Source of the DNA: Atlanticothrix silvestris CENA357
Lineage (GTDB): Bacteria > Cyanobacteriota > Cyanobacteriia > Cyanobacteriales > Nostocaceae
Reading direction: 5' to 3'
DNA length: 46,274 nt
NCBI RefSeq assembly: GCF_016056295.1
Contig: NZ_JAECZB010000024.1
Location: forward strand, 1 to 46,274
Below the pieces are notes generated by a model. The model did not search any database. It saw only the letters and a program-made list of their open reading frames with translations, and had not been told where the DNA came from. The first letter of the stretch is position 1. Each line of letters opens with the position of its first letter. Of the stretch, positions 38,610-46,274 are shown piece by piece. The translations under genes were made by a program, and so were the position numbers.

Positions 38610-38973
38610 CATAAGTCTATCCTTGTACTTAAGGAAGCAAATAACACCATGCAGTAGATAGGCATAAGGCTTGTTATCTATCAAAAAACCTTAAGCTAAC
38701 CGCCTTCGGTAACAGAGTGTAGCCATACCCCTATGGGGAAGCAAACTACCTCAGCGTTTCGTAGCTACTGTTACAAATCCATACAGTTCAGTTAAGGCTA
38801 AAACTCTTTGCCAAAGTCAATTTTTTTAACGTAGACGCGTAGCGGTGAAGGGGTCAGAGTCTTGGCGGTTTTCGTCGAGTTTGAACCCCTGAACCCGGAG
38901 GGCTTCCCGCAGGGTAGGACGCAAAGAGAAGAAAGAAATGCTTAACTAAACCGTATTGTGTTATGCATGGTCT
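38610..38973. other. Repeat-rich spacer between methyltransferase and RND pump genes
   Basis: 364 bases without a gene. They hold a palindromic patch at 38710-38775 (GTAACAG mirrored by CTGTTAC) and a MITE-like element at 38781-38956. The two genes converge here, so terminators are expected; none is clear-cut. Confidence 0.5.
38781..38956. mobile_element. MITE-like element, 176 bp
   Basis: The ends are ATACAGTTCAGTTAAG (38781-38796) and CTTAACTAAACCGTAT (38941-38956), inverted copies matching at 14 of 16 positions. No coding potential inside and no obvious target duplication. The interior is GC-rich and contains palindromic pieces also typical of this genome. Confidence 0.45.
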
Positions 38974-41900
38974 TTAATTAAATCTTTTCTTCAATACGCG
39001 TAACCAGATAAACACTGGCTTCGTCCAATTACCACTTAAAATATCGTGCAGCAGAGTATAAAAGCAGGGAATAATAAACAGCGTTAGCACTGTTGCTAAA
39101 GACAAACCAGAAAACACCACTACACCCAACGGTTGCAGAAATTCTGAACCTTCCCCAATTCCCAATGCTAGAGGAAACATACCTAAAACAGTAGTAATGG
39201 TAGTCATCAACACTGGACGTAAGCGTTGAGGAGCAGCTTTCAAAATTGCGGTTTTCCGGTCGACTTTTTCTCGCTCAAGAATTTGATTTGCCAGTTCTAC
39301 CATGATAATGGCGTTATTAACTACAATACCTACCAACAACACCGCCCCGACGATTACAGTTGCACCAATAGCAGTATTGGTTATGTAAAGTCCGAATATA
39401 CCCCCAGCTAATGCCAGAGGAATCGTAAACATAATTACTAAAGGATCAATCAGGGAATTGTATTGCACTGCCATGACCACAAAAACTAAAAAGGCAGCTA
39501 ATCCCCCTAAAAGTCGCAGTGAGTTTTGCAGTTGCTGATTAGATTCTGCTGCCGAACTGGGTAAGACACTGACACCCTCAGGCAAATCTAAACTATTGAG
39601 TATTGTATTCACCTGTTCTAAAGCCGCGCTTAAGCTAGCTCCTTCAGTTAAATTACCAGCGAGTAAGAAAACCTGACGCTGATTAATTCGCTGAATCTCT
39701 CCTGGAGCTTGCGCCTCAACAATTTTAGCCACATCGCTCAAGCGGATTTGACGATTGTTACTCACAAACAAAGGCAACCTCTCTAATTGAGAAGGTGTTT
39801 GCACCGATTCTTCATTTAACTGTACGCGGACATCTACTAAACGATTGCCGCGTTGTAACTGAGTTGGTGTACTTCCTTCGAGTGCAGTTTGAATTGTCTC
39901 CCCAATATCTGTAGTAGTTAACCCCAAAGCCGAAACTCTCTCCCAATCCGGAAGAATCTGAACTTCTGGTTGACGCTCATCTGCATCGGGGCGGAATCTC
40001 ACTAAATTAGCTTGCTCTTCTAAGGCTGCTAGTACCTGACGGCCTGCTTGTTGTAATACATCAGCATCATTACCCTGAAGGATCACGTCAACGTCAGCAC
40101 CACGAACCGGAGAGTTACTCAGAATCAAACCTCGCACTTGGCCAGGAGAAACACGCAAGCGAATTCCGACTAGATTTAGCTTGTTAAACTCCTCGGTAAC
40201 TCTTTCTACATAAGCTTCGACATCTGTACCTGGTTTTAAGGTAATGTTGCTAGTGCCTCTTTGAGCATTAGCACTAGTATTGGTACCAAAGAGCGCACCA
40301 CCAGCTGTAGAAAAAACATATTCTGTTTCTGGCTGATTGCGGAGAATGTCATCGACCGCAGCCATGACTTTGCGGTTGGTTTCTAGAGGTGTACCGGGAG
40401 GAAACTGGGCGTTTAAGTTGGCTTGTCCAGTACTGATCCGGGGGAGGATTTCTTGGGGAATTTGCGGAGCCATCCACAAACTACTACCACCAAAAACGAT
40501 AATAGCGATCGCTACTGTTACTAACCGCCAGCGCAATATTCCGCGCAAAAAGTTGCCATACCCTCTCGTCGCCGCATCAAAGCGCTCATTAAACTTTCGC
40601 AATAGCCAAAATTCATTTAAACGGCTGGAAAATTTCCATCCCAACATTCGGGATGAGAGCATAGGCACAACTGTCACCGCCATTAAAATCGAAGCTGCTA
40701 CGGAAAAAGTGATGGTAAGAATTAATTCATTGAACAGTAATGATATAAAACCGCCGATCAGCAAAAACGGTAACACTGCCACCAAATTTGTACTAGTGGA
40801 AGCAATTAAAGCTGATTCTACTTCTTGACTACTTTGTTCAGCCTGAGAAATGACCTGCTGCTGATTTAAGCGGCTTCTACTATTCTTGCCGGGAGTCATA
40901 CCAACACCCTCGGCAATGTTCTCCAACATGACGATGGAGTTATCTACCACAATACCCACACCTAAAGCCAAACCACCCAAGCTAAAAACGTTGAGGGATA
41001 AGCCAAATAGCCCCATAAAGATAATGGCGGAAAGAGTTGCTAGGGGGATAGCTAGAACGATAATAAAAGTTTGTCTTAAGGAACCAAGAAATAGTAAAAC
41101 TGCGATCGCTGCCAATCCTGTACCAATCAACCCAGAAGTGGCAACATTCGAGATGGAATTGCTAATAAAACGCGACTCATCTAAGGTAGCTGTCAAAACC
41201 GTCCCTTCAGGAATTACCCCAGATTGTCGCAGTTCTTCAAGGCGTTTTTTTACACCTTCTACAACGTTGATTGTGTTAGCATCCGGCTGCTTTTGGATGC
41301 TAACTTTAATGGCTTCTTCCCCATTAAGCAAGACAAAAATCCGTTGTTGTTCTGAGCCATCAATAACTTCAGCAAAGTCTCGCAAATAAACGCGGCGGTT
41401 GAGGACTGGAGTCTGAGAACTCGAAGTTGAAGAAGTAGCAGAAGCGACTTCAAAAGAAAGATTGCTGATTTCATTGGCATTTTGGAAGCGCCCAACAGTA
41501 CGGGTTAATGGTTCAGAATTTTGCCCCAAAATCCGACCGCCAGAAACATCTTGGTTGCGGTCTCGAAGCTCATCCAATACGTCTGTTAAACCCACGCCTA
41601 AAGCTTGCAATCGATCCAAATCAACGTTTACCCTAACTTCTTCTTGAACTCCTCCTGATACGTCTACCCCTGCGACTCCAGATACCACACTCAATTCGCG
41701 GGCTAGTTCTTCTTCGGCAAAAACCCGTAAATCAACGCCTGTTAAGGAGGGTGAAGTTAAGGCAAATTCGTAAACTGGTAATTGAGAAGGATCAACTTTG
41801 AATAAGCGCGGTTCTTCAATAGCGTCTGGTAAAGTGCTTCTAGCTCTGTTAAAAGCAGCTGTGGCATCGTTTAAGGCTTGGTCAATATTACCTCCCGGTT

Positions 41901-42213
41901 GAAAGTACAGATCCAAATTTACCTGTCCTTCGCGGGTTTGGGAAAAAATCTGTATTACACCTTCTGTGGCGGAAAAAGCTTCTTCTAGTGGTCTTGTGAC
42001 TTCATCAACTCCTATCTCTGGAGCGATCCCAGGTGCTTCTATCCGCACCCCAATTCTTGGATAGGTAATTGATGGCAGTAAATCTACTGGTAATTTAGTA
42101 AGAAAAAATACTCCTAAAACAACCACTGCCAAAGTGAGCATGAGAGTGCCGATGTGTTGGCGAATCGAGATCCCACTAATACTAAATCCGCCACTGTTCT
42201 TTACCTGCTGCAT
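38974..42213 (-). CDS. RND-family efflux transporter, inner-membrane component
   Basis: A 1079-residue pump of the AcrB/HAE-RND superfamily with the duplicated architecture: TM1 at about 22-42, a large periplasmic loop, TM2-6 (about 340-540), TM7, a second loop, and TM8-12. Conserved pieces include LPVDLLPSITYPRIGVRIEA, the TM4 motif LALGVGIVVDNSIVMLENI with one of the proton-relay Asp residues kept and the next replaced by Asn as in many HAE members, and ILVGIVVNNAIIMVELANQI. The substrate is unknown: drugs, metabolites or lipids are possible. It starts 42 bp after the membrane fusion protein on the same strand. No outer-membrane TolC is in the window. Confidence 0.95.
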   Translation of the reverse strand: MQQVKNSGGFSISGISIRQHIGTLMLTLAVVVLGVFFLTKLPVDLLPSITYPRIGVRIEAPGIAPEIGVDEVTRPLEEAFSATEGVIQIFSQTREGQVNLDLYFQPGGNIDQALNDATAAFNRARSTLPDAIEEPRLFKVDPSQLPVYEFALTSPSLTGVDLRVFAEEELARELSVVSGVAGVDVSGGVQEEVRVNVDLDRLQALGVGLTDVLDELRDRNQDVSGGRILGQNSEPLTRTVGRFQNANEISNLSFEVASATSSTSSSQTPVLNRRVYLRDFAEVIDGSEQQRIFVLLNGEEAIKVSIQKQPDANTINVVEGVKKRLEELRQSGVIPEGTVLTATLDESRFISNSISNVATSGLIGTGLAAIAVLLFLGSLRQTFIIVLAIPLATLSAIIFMGLFGLSLNVFSLGGLALGVGIVVDNSIVMLENIAEGVGMTPGKNSRSRLNQQQVISQAEQSSQEVESALIASTSTNLVAVLPFLLIGGFISLLFNELILTITFSVAASILMAVTVVPMLSSRMLGWKFSSRLNEFWLLRKFNERFDAATRGYGNFLRGILRWRLVTVAIAIIVFGGSSLWMAPQIPQEILPRISTGQANLNAQFPPGTPLETNRKVMAAVDDILRNQPETEYVFSTAGGALFGTNTSANAQRGTSNITLKPGTDVEAYVERVTEEFNKLNLVGIRLRVSPGQVRGLILSNSPVRGADVDVILQGNDADVLQQAGRQVLAALEEQANLVRFRPDADERQPEVQILPDWERVSALGLTTTDIGETIQTALEGSTPTQLQRGNRLVDVRVQLNEESVQTPSQLERLPLFVSNNRQIRLSDVAKIVEAQAPGEIQRINQRQVFLLAGNLTEGASLSAALEQVNTILNSLDLPEGVSVLPSSAAESNQQLQNSLRLLGGLAAFLVFVVMAVQYNSLIDPLVIMFTIPLALAGGIFGLYITNTAIGATVIVGAVLLVGIVVNNAIIMVELANQILEREKVDRKTAILKAAPQRLRPVLMTTITTVLGMFPLALGIGEGSEFLQPLGVVVFSGLSLATVLTLFIIPCFYTLLHDILSGNWTKPVFIWLRVLKKRFN

Positions 42214-42255
42214 TATGGTTGCTTTGCTCCAATTAAAAATGCCAGATTCAAAATT

Positions 42256-43707
42256 TTAATTAGTTTTTTTATCTGCTGTTTCTGACAAAATTGATAAATT
42301 TACAACATCGCCATCTTTTAAAGGTTTTGCACTACGAGCAACATAGCGATCGCCTGGTTGTAAGCCGGATAAAATTTCTACTCTGCCATCAACCTTTTTT
42401 CCTAGGGTTACAGGACGCGCTGCTACCTTTGCTTTGCCTTCTGTATCTGTAACCACAAATACTGTGCCATTTTGACTTTCTGGTTCACTTTTAGCTGCTG
42501 CGGACGAAGAAGTTTTCTGATTTCCTGCTGGCTTTTGCAGAGCTGTTTGCGGTACCACTACTCGCTGTGCTGTCTGGCTGCCAAACGTCACTCGCGCCAA
42601 AAGTCCGCTACCAATGTTGTTAGCAGTATTGGGAATCACAACCTCTACTGGTATCAAACGAGCCGTGGCATCCGCAGCAGGAGAAATACGTACCACTCTC
42701 CCAATAAATGATCGATTGGGAAAGGCATCTAAGCGAACTTGTACAGACTGCCCTACTTGGACTTGTGCGAGTTCTAATTCGGAAACTTGGACTACGACTT
42801 TGACACGGCTAAAGTCTCCAATTTGCAAGACTTCGTTACCTGGTTGGAGAAGATTACCTGGTTCTGTCACCCTTTCTGTAATCACACCAGTGATGGGGGA
42901 TACAAGTCGAGCATAAGATCGGCGCTCTTTGGTTTGGGCAACTACTGCTTGTTGGGCAACTACTCTGCCTTGAGCTGCGGCGACAGCTTCTTGTTCTGTA
43001 CGGACTTGCTCTTGAGCAGCTCGCAGTGCTTGGGCTGCTGTTTGTGCTTGAGTACGTGCTTGTTCAGCAGTTTGTTCGGCAATTGCACCTTCTTTAAAAA
43101 GGTTTTGTTGCCTTTGCGAGTCTGCTTGCGCTTGCACCACTTCTAATCGCGCCCGTTCTACATCAGCACGGGCATTACTTACCTGGGTTTGGGTTCTAGC
43201 TACTTCTGATTTCAGGGCTGCTAGTTCTGCTTCTGCTTGCTTTAGCTCTGTCAAAAGTATGGCATCATCCAATTGCCCGACGTTTTGCCCAAGCTTTACT
43301 GTGTCGCCCACATCTAGATTCAATGCCAATAGCCTAGCTTCTACCTGCGATCGCAATGATACTGTACGGAAAGCTGTAGTATTACCGGTGTATTCTGGCG
43401 ATTTTTGGAGCAAATCAGTACGGGCGATCGCTACGTCCACAGGCGTTGCACTACCCCCAGTATTACTGGGGCGCTGAGATTGTGCTTTAGCTGATTCTCT
43501 CTGAAATGAGCCACAACTCGCTGTCATCAATCCAATACCCAAAAGGCAAACAATCAACAACTTCGATGGTGATATAAACAGACGGAAAAATATCTCTCTG
43601 TTTCCTTCTTGAACGGTGTGATATAACTTGGAGTTAATTATTTGGTCTGTGGCTGCGTCATCTTGCATTTTCAAGAGTTTCTGTGGCTTATTTCCGTCCA
43701 GAATCAT
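42256..43707 (-). CDS. RND efflux membrane fusion protein (periplasmic adaptor), probable lipoprotein
   Basis: A 483-residue adaptor. A hydrophobic segment with lipobox (LLIVCLLGIGLMTASC, about 51-66) suggests lipidation, but it follows an unusually long polar stretch of about 50 residues. The ATG at 43707 has AGGAG 8 nt before it, supporting this start. Then come a barrel-sandwich half (VEARLLALNLDVGDTVKLG), a long coiled-coil hairpin rich in Ala/Gln/Glu (about 150-260), the second half (RLVSPITGVITERVTEPGNL), a beta-barrel (VQVGQSVQVRLDAFPNRSFI) and a membrane-proximal domain. It works with the pump encoded next in the operon. Confidence 0.94.
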   Translation of the reverse strand: MILDGNKPQKLLKMQDDAATDQIINSKLYHTVQEGNREIFFRLFISPSKLLIVCLLGIGLMTASCGSFQRESAKAQSQRPSNTGGSATPVDVAIARTDLLQKSPEYTGNTTAFRTVSLRSQVEARLLALNLDVGDTVKLGQNVGQLDDAILLTELKQAEAELAALKSEVARTQTQVSNARADVERARLEVVQAQADSQRQQNLFKEGAIAEQTAEQARTQAQTAAQALRAAQEQVRTEQEAVAAAQGRVVAQQAVVAQTKERRSYARLVSPITGVITERVTEPGNLLQPGNEVLQIGDFSRVKVVVQVSELELAQVQVGQSVQVRLDAFPNRSFIGRVVRISPAADATARLIPVEVVIPNTANNIGSGLLARVTFGSQTAQRVVVPQTALQKPAGNQKTSSSAAAKSEPESQNGTVFVVTDTEGKAKVAARPVTLGKKVDGRVEILSGLQPGDRYVARSAKPLKDGDVVNLSILSETADKKTN

Positions 43708-44155
43708 TTATTTTGCTCCTAACAGGGCGGCTTTGAGCTAAAGCTGCCGTCTATAACCAAGTGTCTTTGATAGATATGACATAGATATGACTAACAAAGA
43801 ATATAAATAGAGCCTAAGTAGGGTTCTCAAAAATTCTTTATTAGTATAAAAAGTACTATTCTTCAAAAAGATCAAAAAACTCCCAAGGGCATACTGCTTA
43901 CGCAGAGTCAGAGAATTTTAAGATACTTGATGTAATTATAAGCTTAGTATACGTACATTTAGTTTTTCTAAACTCTTTCGCAGGGTATAAAACTTGATGC
44001 TCACTGAAAAAGCAGCATTTTCGTCTCGAATTTCTAGAACAACCGCAAATCAACAAATATTTTGATTCTCATGATTGTAGTGAGACAGGCAGTAATTCTA
44101 ACAGTATCTAGTTTAGATTAAGAAAAGTAAATAAGTTTGATATTTGGAATAAATG

Positions 44156-44281
44156 TCAATATCGTTCAGCAAGCCAAAAAGACCCAATTTCTCGCGTCTG
44201 ATAAGACCAACTATCTACACCTACACGAATAAAGCCTGCCTCAGCAAGCTTTAAAAATCTTAGCTTAGCCCGCAAAAGCAT
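44156..44281 (-). CDS. Short open frame beside the MITE, possible truncated gene
   Basis: A 41-residue frame with ATG at 44281 and TGA at 44156. The translation is protein-like (LAEAGFIRVGVDSWSYQTRE, then GSFWLAERY). It starts 10 bp from the left end of the MITE, so it may be the 3' end of a gene whose upstream part was displaced, or a real small protein. The family is not recognised and no clear ribosome-binding site is seen. Confidence 0.3.
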   Translation of the reverse strand: MLLRAKLRFLKLAEAGFIRVGVDSWSYQTREIGSFWLAERY

Positions 44282-44291
44282 ACTTCTCTAA

Positions 44292-44560
44292 GAGGTTGTT
44301 TGAAAAGTCTAATTTATTACTCGCCCTGGCGACTAGAAGTCGCGCGCCACTTGCTTCTCCCAAGGGTAGACGCTGCGCGAACAAGTCGGGGAACCGCAAG
44401 GGCGCAGTGGCTTGGCTACACGGACAGGACGCGTAGCGGCTTCCCTCCGGGAAGGCCACCTGCGTGGGTTTCAAACCCTTGTTTTTACATTAGTCCGCGC
44501 AGGCGGGCTTTGTTTGTGTAGTAGCGAATTATATTCGCCCAAAACTTTTCAAACATCCTC
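44292..44560. mobile_element. MITE, 269 bp, with 17-bp inverted ends and TAA target duplication
   Basis: The left end GAGGTTGTTTGAAAAGT (44292-44308) is mirrored at 44544-44560 with one mismatch in 17. TAA lies directly outside both ends (44289-44291 and 44561-44563), consistent with a 3-bp target duplication. The interior is GC-rich, palindromic and without a transposase, so movement would need a transposase in trans. A TNA duplication is known for one IS5 subgroup, but the family is not proved. Frames inside are not genes. Confidence 0.75.
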
Positions 44561-44714
44561 TAAGGGATGCTAAGCGAACATTTATGTAATCCTAGCGCTT
44601 ACGCTTCAATTTTTCGCATACTCATTGCAGCAACTGCTCATGAGGTACAGCAAGCCCTAATTAACCGCCGATAAAAGATGATGAACGCGGATAAACAAGG
44701 CAGTACGTTGGGGA

Positions 44715-44738
44715 GGCAGTGGGGTGAACGAACTCTGC
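44715..44738. repeat. 24-nt exact copy of an rpoC1 segment
   Basis: These 24 bases are identical and in the same orientation to 19671-19694, which encode rpoC1 residues about 23-30. The copy lies 5 bp beyond the Spy-like stop codon, so the minus-strand transcript through this gene would be complementary to rpoC1 mRNA. Confidence 0.7.
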
Positions 44739-44743
44739 TAGAG

Positions 44744-45175
44744 TTATTTTTGTCCTACTTGTATCGAATGCTGAGATAAAATTGTTTTCATCTTCAGGTT
44801 TGTAAATTGCACGATCGCTTTTACCAGTTCTTGCTGTTCTGGCTGCAAATTGAGTGTTTCTAGAGCCTGACTGATATCATTACCAGAACGTAATTTGTGG
44901 GCAAGTTTAGTACGTTGAGATGAATTTAAGACGGCGTTAATTTCTTTATTTCTTCTTTGGCGTACTCCTTGAAGTTGTTGACGCTGTTGGGGAGTAAGAT
45001 TAACGTCTGATAATGAGGCAAAGTTGCTGGCAGCATTTGTAACTTGAGCAAAAACAATATCAGAAGCCGCATAGAATTGTGTCGGTGTTGCCCAAGCGAT
45101 TCCAGGTATAAAGGTGACTAAGGCAAAAATAGTAACAGTTAATACAGACAACCGTTTTGTAAATTTAACAACCAT
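44744..45175 (-). CDS. Spy/CpxP-like periplasmic protein
   Basis: A small exported protein, 143 residues from the ATG at 45175; a TTG at 45184 is possible. It has a basic N-terminus and a hydrophobic signal segment (LSVLTVTIFALVTFIPGIAW, cleavage near ATP). The mature part is helical with two LTxxQ-type motifs (LTPQQRQQLQ and LQPEQQELVK), the sign of Spy/CpxP-type proteins, which bind unfolded proteins or sense envelope stress. Assignment is by motif only. The stop overlaps an inverted repeat AACTCT/AGAGTT at 44731-44745. Confidence 0.7.
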   Translation of the reverse strand: MVVKFTKRLSVLTVTIFALVTFIPGIAWATPTQFYAASDIVFAQVTNAASNFASLSDVNLTPQQRQQLQGVRQRRNKEINAVLNSSQRTKLAHKLRSGNDISQALETLNLQPEQQELVKAIVQFTNLKMKTILSQHSIQVGQK

Positions 45176-45622
45176 ATTGATCAATGCCTAAATCACAACT
45201 TTGAGGGTTTAGTAGTCCAGCTAAAAAGTATTATCCGTTGTGAGGGAATCCTAAAAGATAAATTATGCTACAGCTAATGTTGGTAGGTAAGACATATACC
45301 CTACAAAAATCCGGGGTAGGAGATAAACAATCTTGGGTAAAGGATGAAGAAACAAACCCCTTAACCATTACTCTTTCCCCCTTGCCCCTTCTTTTCTATA
45401 CCCCCTACCCTTCGGGAACGCTTTCAGCGAACGGGTGACGTTCGCAAGCTCACTCTAAGTGTAGCTATGCCGCAGGCTTTACGCAGTCGCCTGGGTGGGC
45501 TAACCCTCCCCGTTCGCGGAGCGTCTCCCCGAGTGAGAAGTTGCCACAACGCGGGGAACCCGCGCAAGGCACTTCTCTTTGCAGCGCTGTCTCACCATGC
45601 CCAAAAACTATAAGTAAACGAA
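45176..45622. other. Repeat-filled spacer
   Basis: 447 bases with no supported gene. 45335-45366 is an inverted copy (30 of 32) of 35-66. 45453-45484 repeats the block at 26812-26843. 45535-45577 is a hairpin with a perfect CGCGGG/CCCGCG core. The part nearest the Spy-like gene probably holds its promoter. Confidence 0.6.
45535..45577. repeat. GC-rich hairpin, possible M48 gene 3' structure
   Basis: Outer arms GAGAAGTTGCC and GGCACTTCTC and inner arms CGCGGG (45550-45555) and CCCGCG (45559-45564) form a two-part hairpin about 45 bp after the metallopeptidase stop codon (minus strand). It could act as its terminator or be one more interspersed palindrome. Confidence 0.5.
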
Positions 45623-46274
45623 CTACTCTGACCTTTTCATTCTGTTAATTTCCCGTTGCAATTCTTCAATTTGCCGACGTAAATCTTCTGTTTCATTTTC
45701 AGGAGTTTCTGCTGCAACATTGACTGCTCCTGATGCGGGCGAGCGCTGATAATTTCCTCGGCGAATTTGCTGATATTCTTCTGATACTGACCACTGTCGT
45801 AGATATTGCAAACGTTCCACAGGAAAAGGATGAGTCAGCATTGCACCTTGAAAGCCAGTGTACATCAAAAATTTATACACTTGGTTGAGTCCGTCTTCAT
45901 CAAGTGCCTGATAATTTTCTGACTGCTTGATAAACTCTTGTAAACTGCATTCATTGGCATATTTGATACTACCACCAGTTACATTCATCATTGAAGAGAT
46001 TACCAAATTTAAATCATCTGTTACTAATAGAGCAGCACGATCAGCCGATAACTCGGCTTTACGTCGCCATTCATAAAAAGCCAGCAACAAACCTTGGCTG
46101 ACAAAATCACCAATACCAAAGGTTAAGTCACCAACTCTAGCAGCAACACTCTTCGCCCATATTGCCATTTGAATTAGAATAGTATGACCACATTTAATAT
46201 GTCCCAGTTCATGGGCTAGCACCGCCCTAATTTCGGCTTCGTTTAGTAAGTCTAATATCCCTGTATTTATGACA
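45623..46274 (-). CDS. M48-family metallopeptidase, 5' end missing
   Basis: A zinc peptidase of the Ste24/HtpX type, cut by the window edge: the frame stays open to 46274 and has no start there. The visible 217 residues begin with VINTGILDLLNEAEIRAV, followed by the metal site AHELGHIKCGH (HExxH). A hydrophobic stretch (FVSQGLLLAFYEWRRKAELS) follows, with the third ligand Glu in the helix ELSADRAALLV. The C-terminus is a charged coiled coil (ETEDLRRQIEELQREINRMK). Members cleave membrane or lipidated proteins or act in envelope quality control; the substrate here is unknown. Confidence 0.9.
   Translation of the reverse strand, partial: VINTGILDLLNEAEIRAVLAHELGHIKCGHTILIQMAIWAKSVAARVGDLTFGIGDFVSQGLLLAFYEWRRKAELSADRAALLVTDDLNLVISSMMNVTGGSIKYANECSLQEFIKQSENYQALDEDGLNQVYKFLMYTGFQGAMLTHPFPVERLQYLRQWSVSEEYQQIRRGNYQRSPASGAVNVAAETPENETEDLRRQIEELQREINRMKRSE

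Larger units (their letters stand above)
43708..44743. other. Gene-poor stretch with a MITE
   Basis: 1036 bases. The first part (43708-44150) is AT-rich upstream DNA of the efflux operon with a direct repeat AGATATGAC near 43768-43785 but no assigned promoter. Then follow a 41-codon fragment (44156-44281), the MITE (44292-44560) and repeat-like DNA up to the Spy-like gene. Confidence 0.5.

Noticed and set aside
40337-43477. Plus-strand frames of 61-167 codons over the RND genes
   Set aside because: They are antisense shadows of long, clearly conserved coding sequences.
44265-44521. Open frames of 69 and 73 codons
   Set aside because: Both lie in the GC-rich interior of the MITE; translations are compositionally odd and follow the repeats.
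1-46274. CRISPR array
   Set aside because: Repeats seen are heptamers, palindromes or inverted ends; none alternates with unique spacers of constant length.
1-46274. tRNA or rRNA genes
   Set aside because: Spacers were scanned by eye for T-loop and cloverleaf patterns; nothing convincing was found, though a covariance search was not possible.

Overview
The window looks like chromosomal DNA of a cyanobacterium, probably of the Nostoc/Anabaena kind. The direct signs are the RNA polymerase beta' subunit split into separate rpoC1 and rpoC2 genes, many copies of the HIP1 octamer GCGATCGC, heptamer tandem repeats and short palindromic repeats in spacers, and several cyanobacterial protein types: a lumenal pentapeptide protein, serine/threonine kinases with C-terminal sensor regions, a Uma2 nuclease and an RND pump. 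Species assignment is inference. No rRNA, tRNA, CRISPR array or complete insertion sequence was found.

Layout. 1-2.1 kb: gcvH and gcvT on the minus strand plus a small membrane protein. 2.1-8.2 kb: a decayed gene remnant, a pentapeptide-repeat protein, an aldo/keto reductase, a long membrane-anchored helical-repeat protein, the Hsp33 chaperone and an SRPBCC-like protein. 8.2-11.6 kb: an AT-rich accessory stretch with a three-helix membrane protein, a 106-residue protein and a trypsin-fold peptidase. The 106-residue protein resembles the N-terminal domain of that peptidase. 11.6-15.4 kb: a universal stress protein, hisD, rpsT and tatD. 15.4-25.8 kb: rpoB-rpoC1-rpoC2 with a long leader and a clear terminator. 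25.8-31.8 kb: a small protein with a likely 3' frameshift, a GIY-YIG protein, and two paralogous kinases on either side of a Uma2 nuclease and a type II toxin-antitoxin pair. 31.8-34.9 kb: a hybrid histidine kinase, with a divergent receiver protein that lacks its phospho-acceptor Asp. 35.1-38.6 kb: a PhnD-PhnC-PhnE-type transporter followed closely by a methyltransferase. 38.9-43.7 kb: an RND pump and its membrane fusion protein. 43.7-46.3 kb: a repeat-rich stretch with a 269-bp MITE, a Spy-like periplasmic protein and an M48 metallopeptidase that runs off the right edge.

How the parts fit together. The left and centre are housekeeping genes (one-carbon metabolism, histidine synthesis, ribosome, transcription). 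The accessory content lies at 8.2-11.6 kb, 26-35 kb and 38.6-46.3 kb. The observations most worth following are: (1) the peptidase and the free-standing copy of its N-terminal domain; (2) a 24-nt identity between the start of rpoC1 and the DNA just past the Spy-like gene, which would make that gene's transcript antisense to rpoC1 mRNA; (3) MITE-like elements with terminal inverted repeats; (4) the receiver with Asn in place of Asp; (5) similar hairpins in three intra-operon spacers. Assignments rest on reading motifs; no database search was run.
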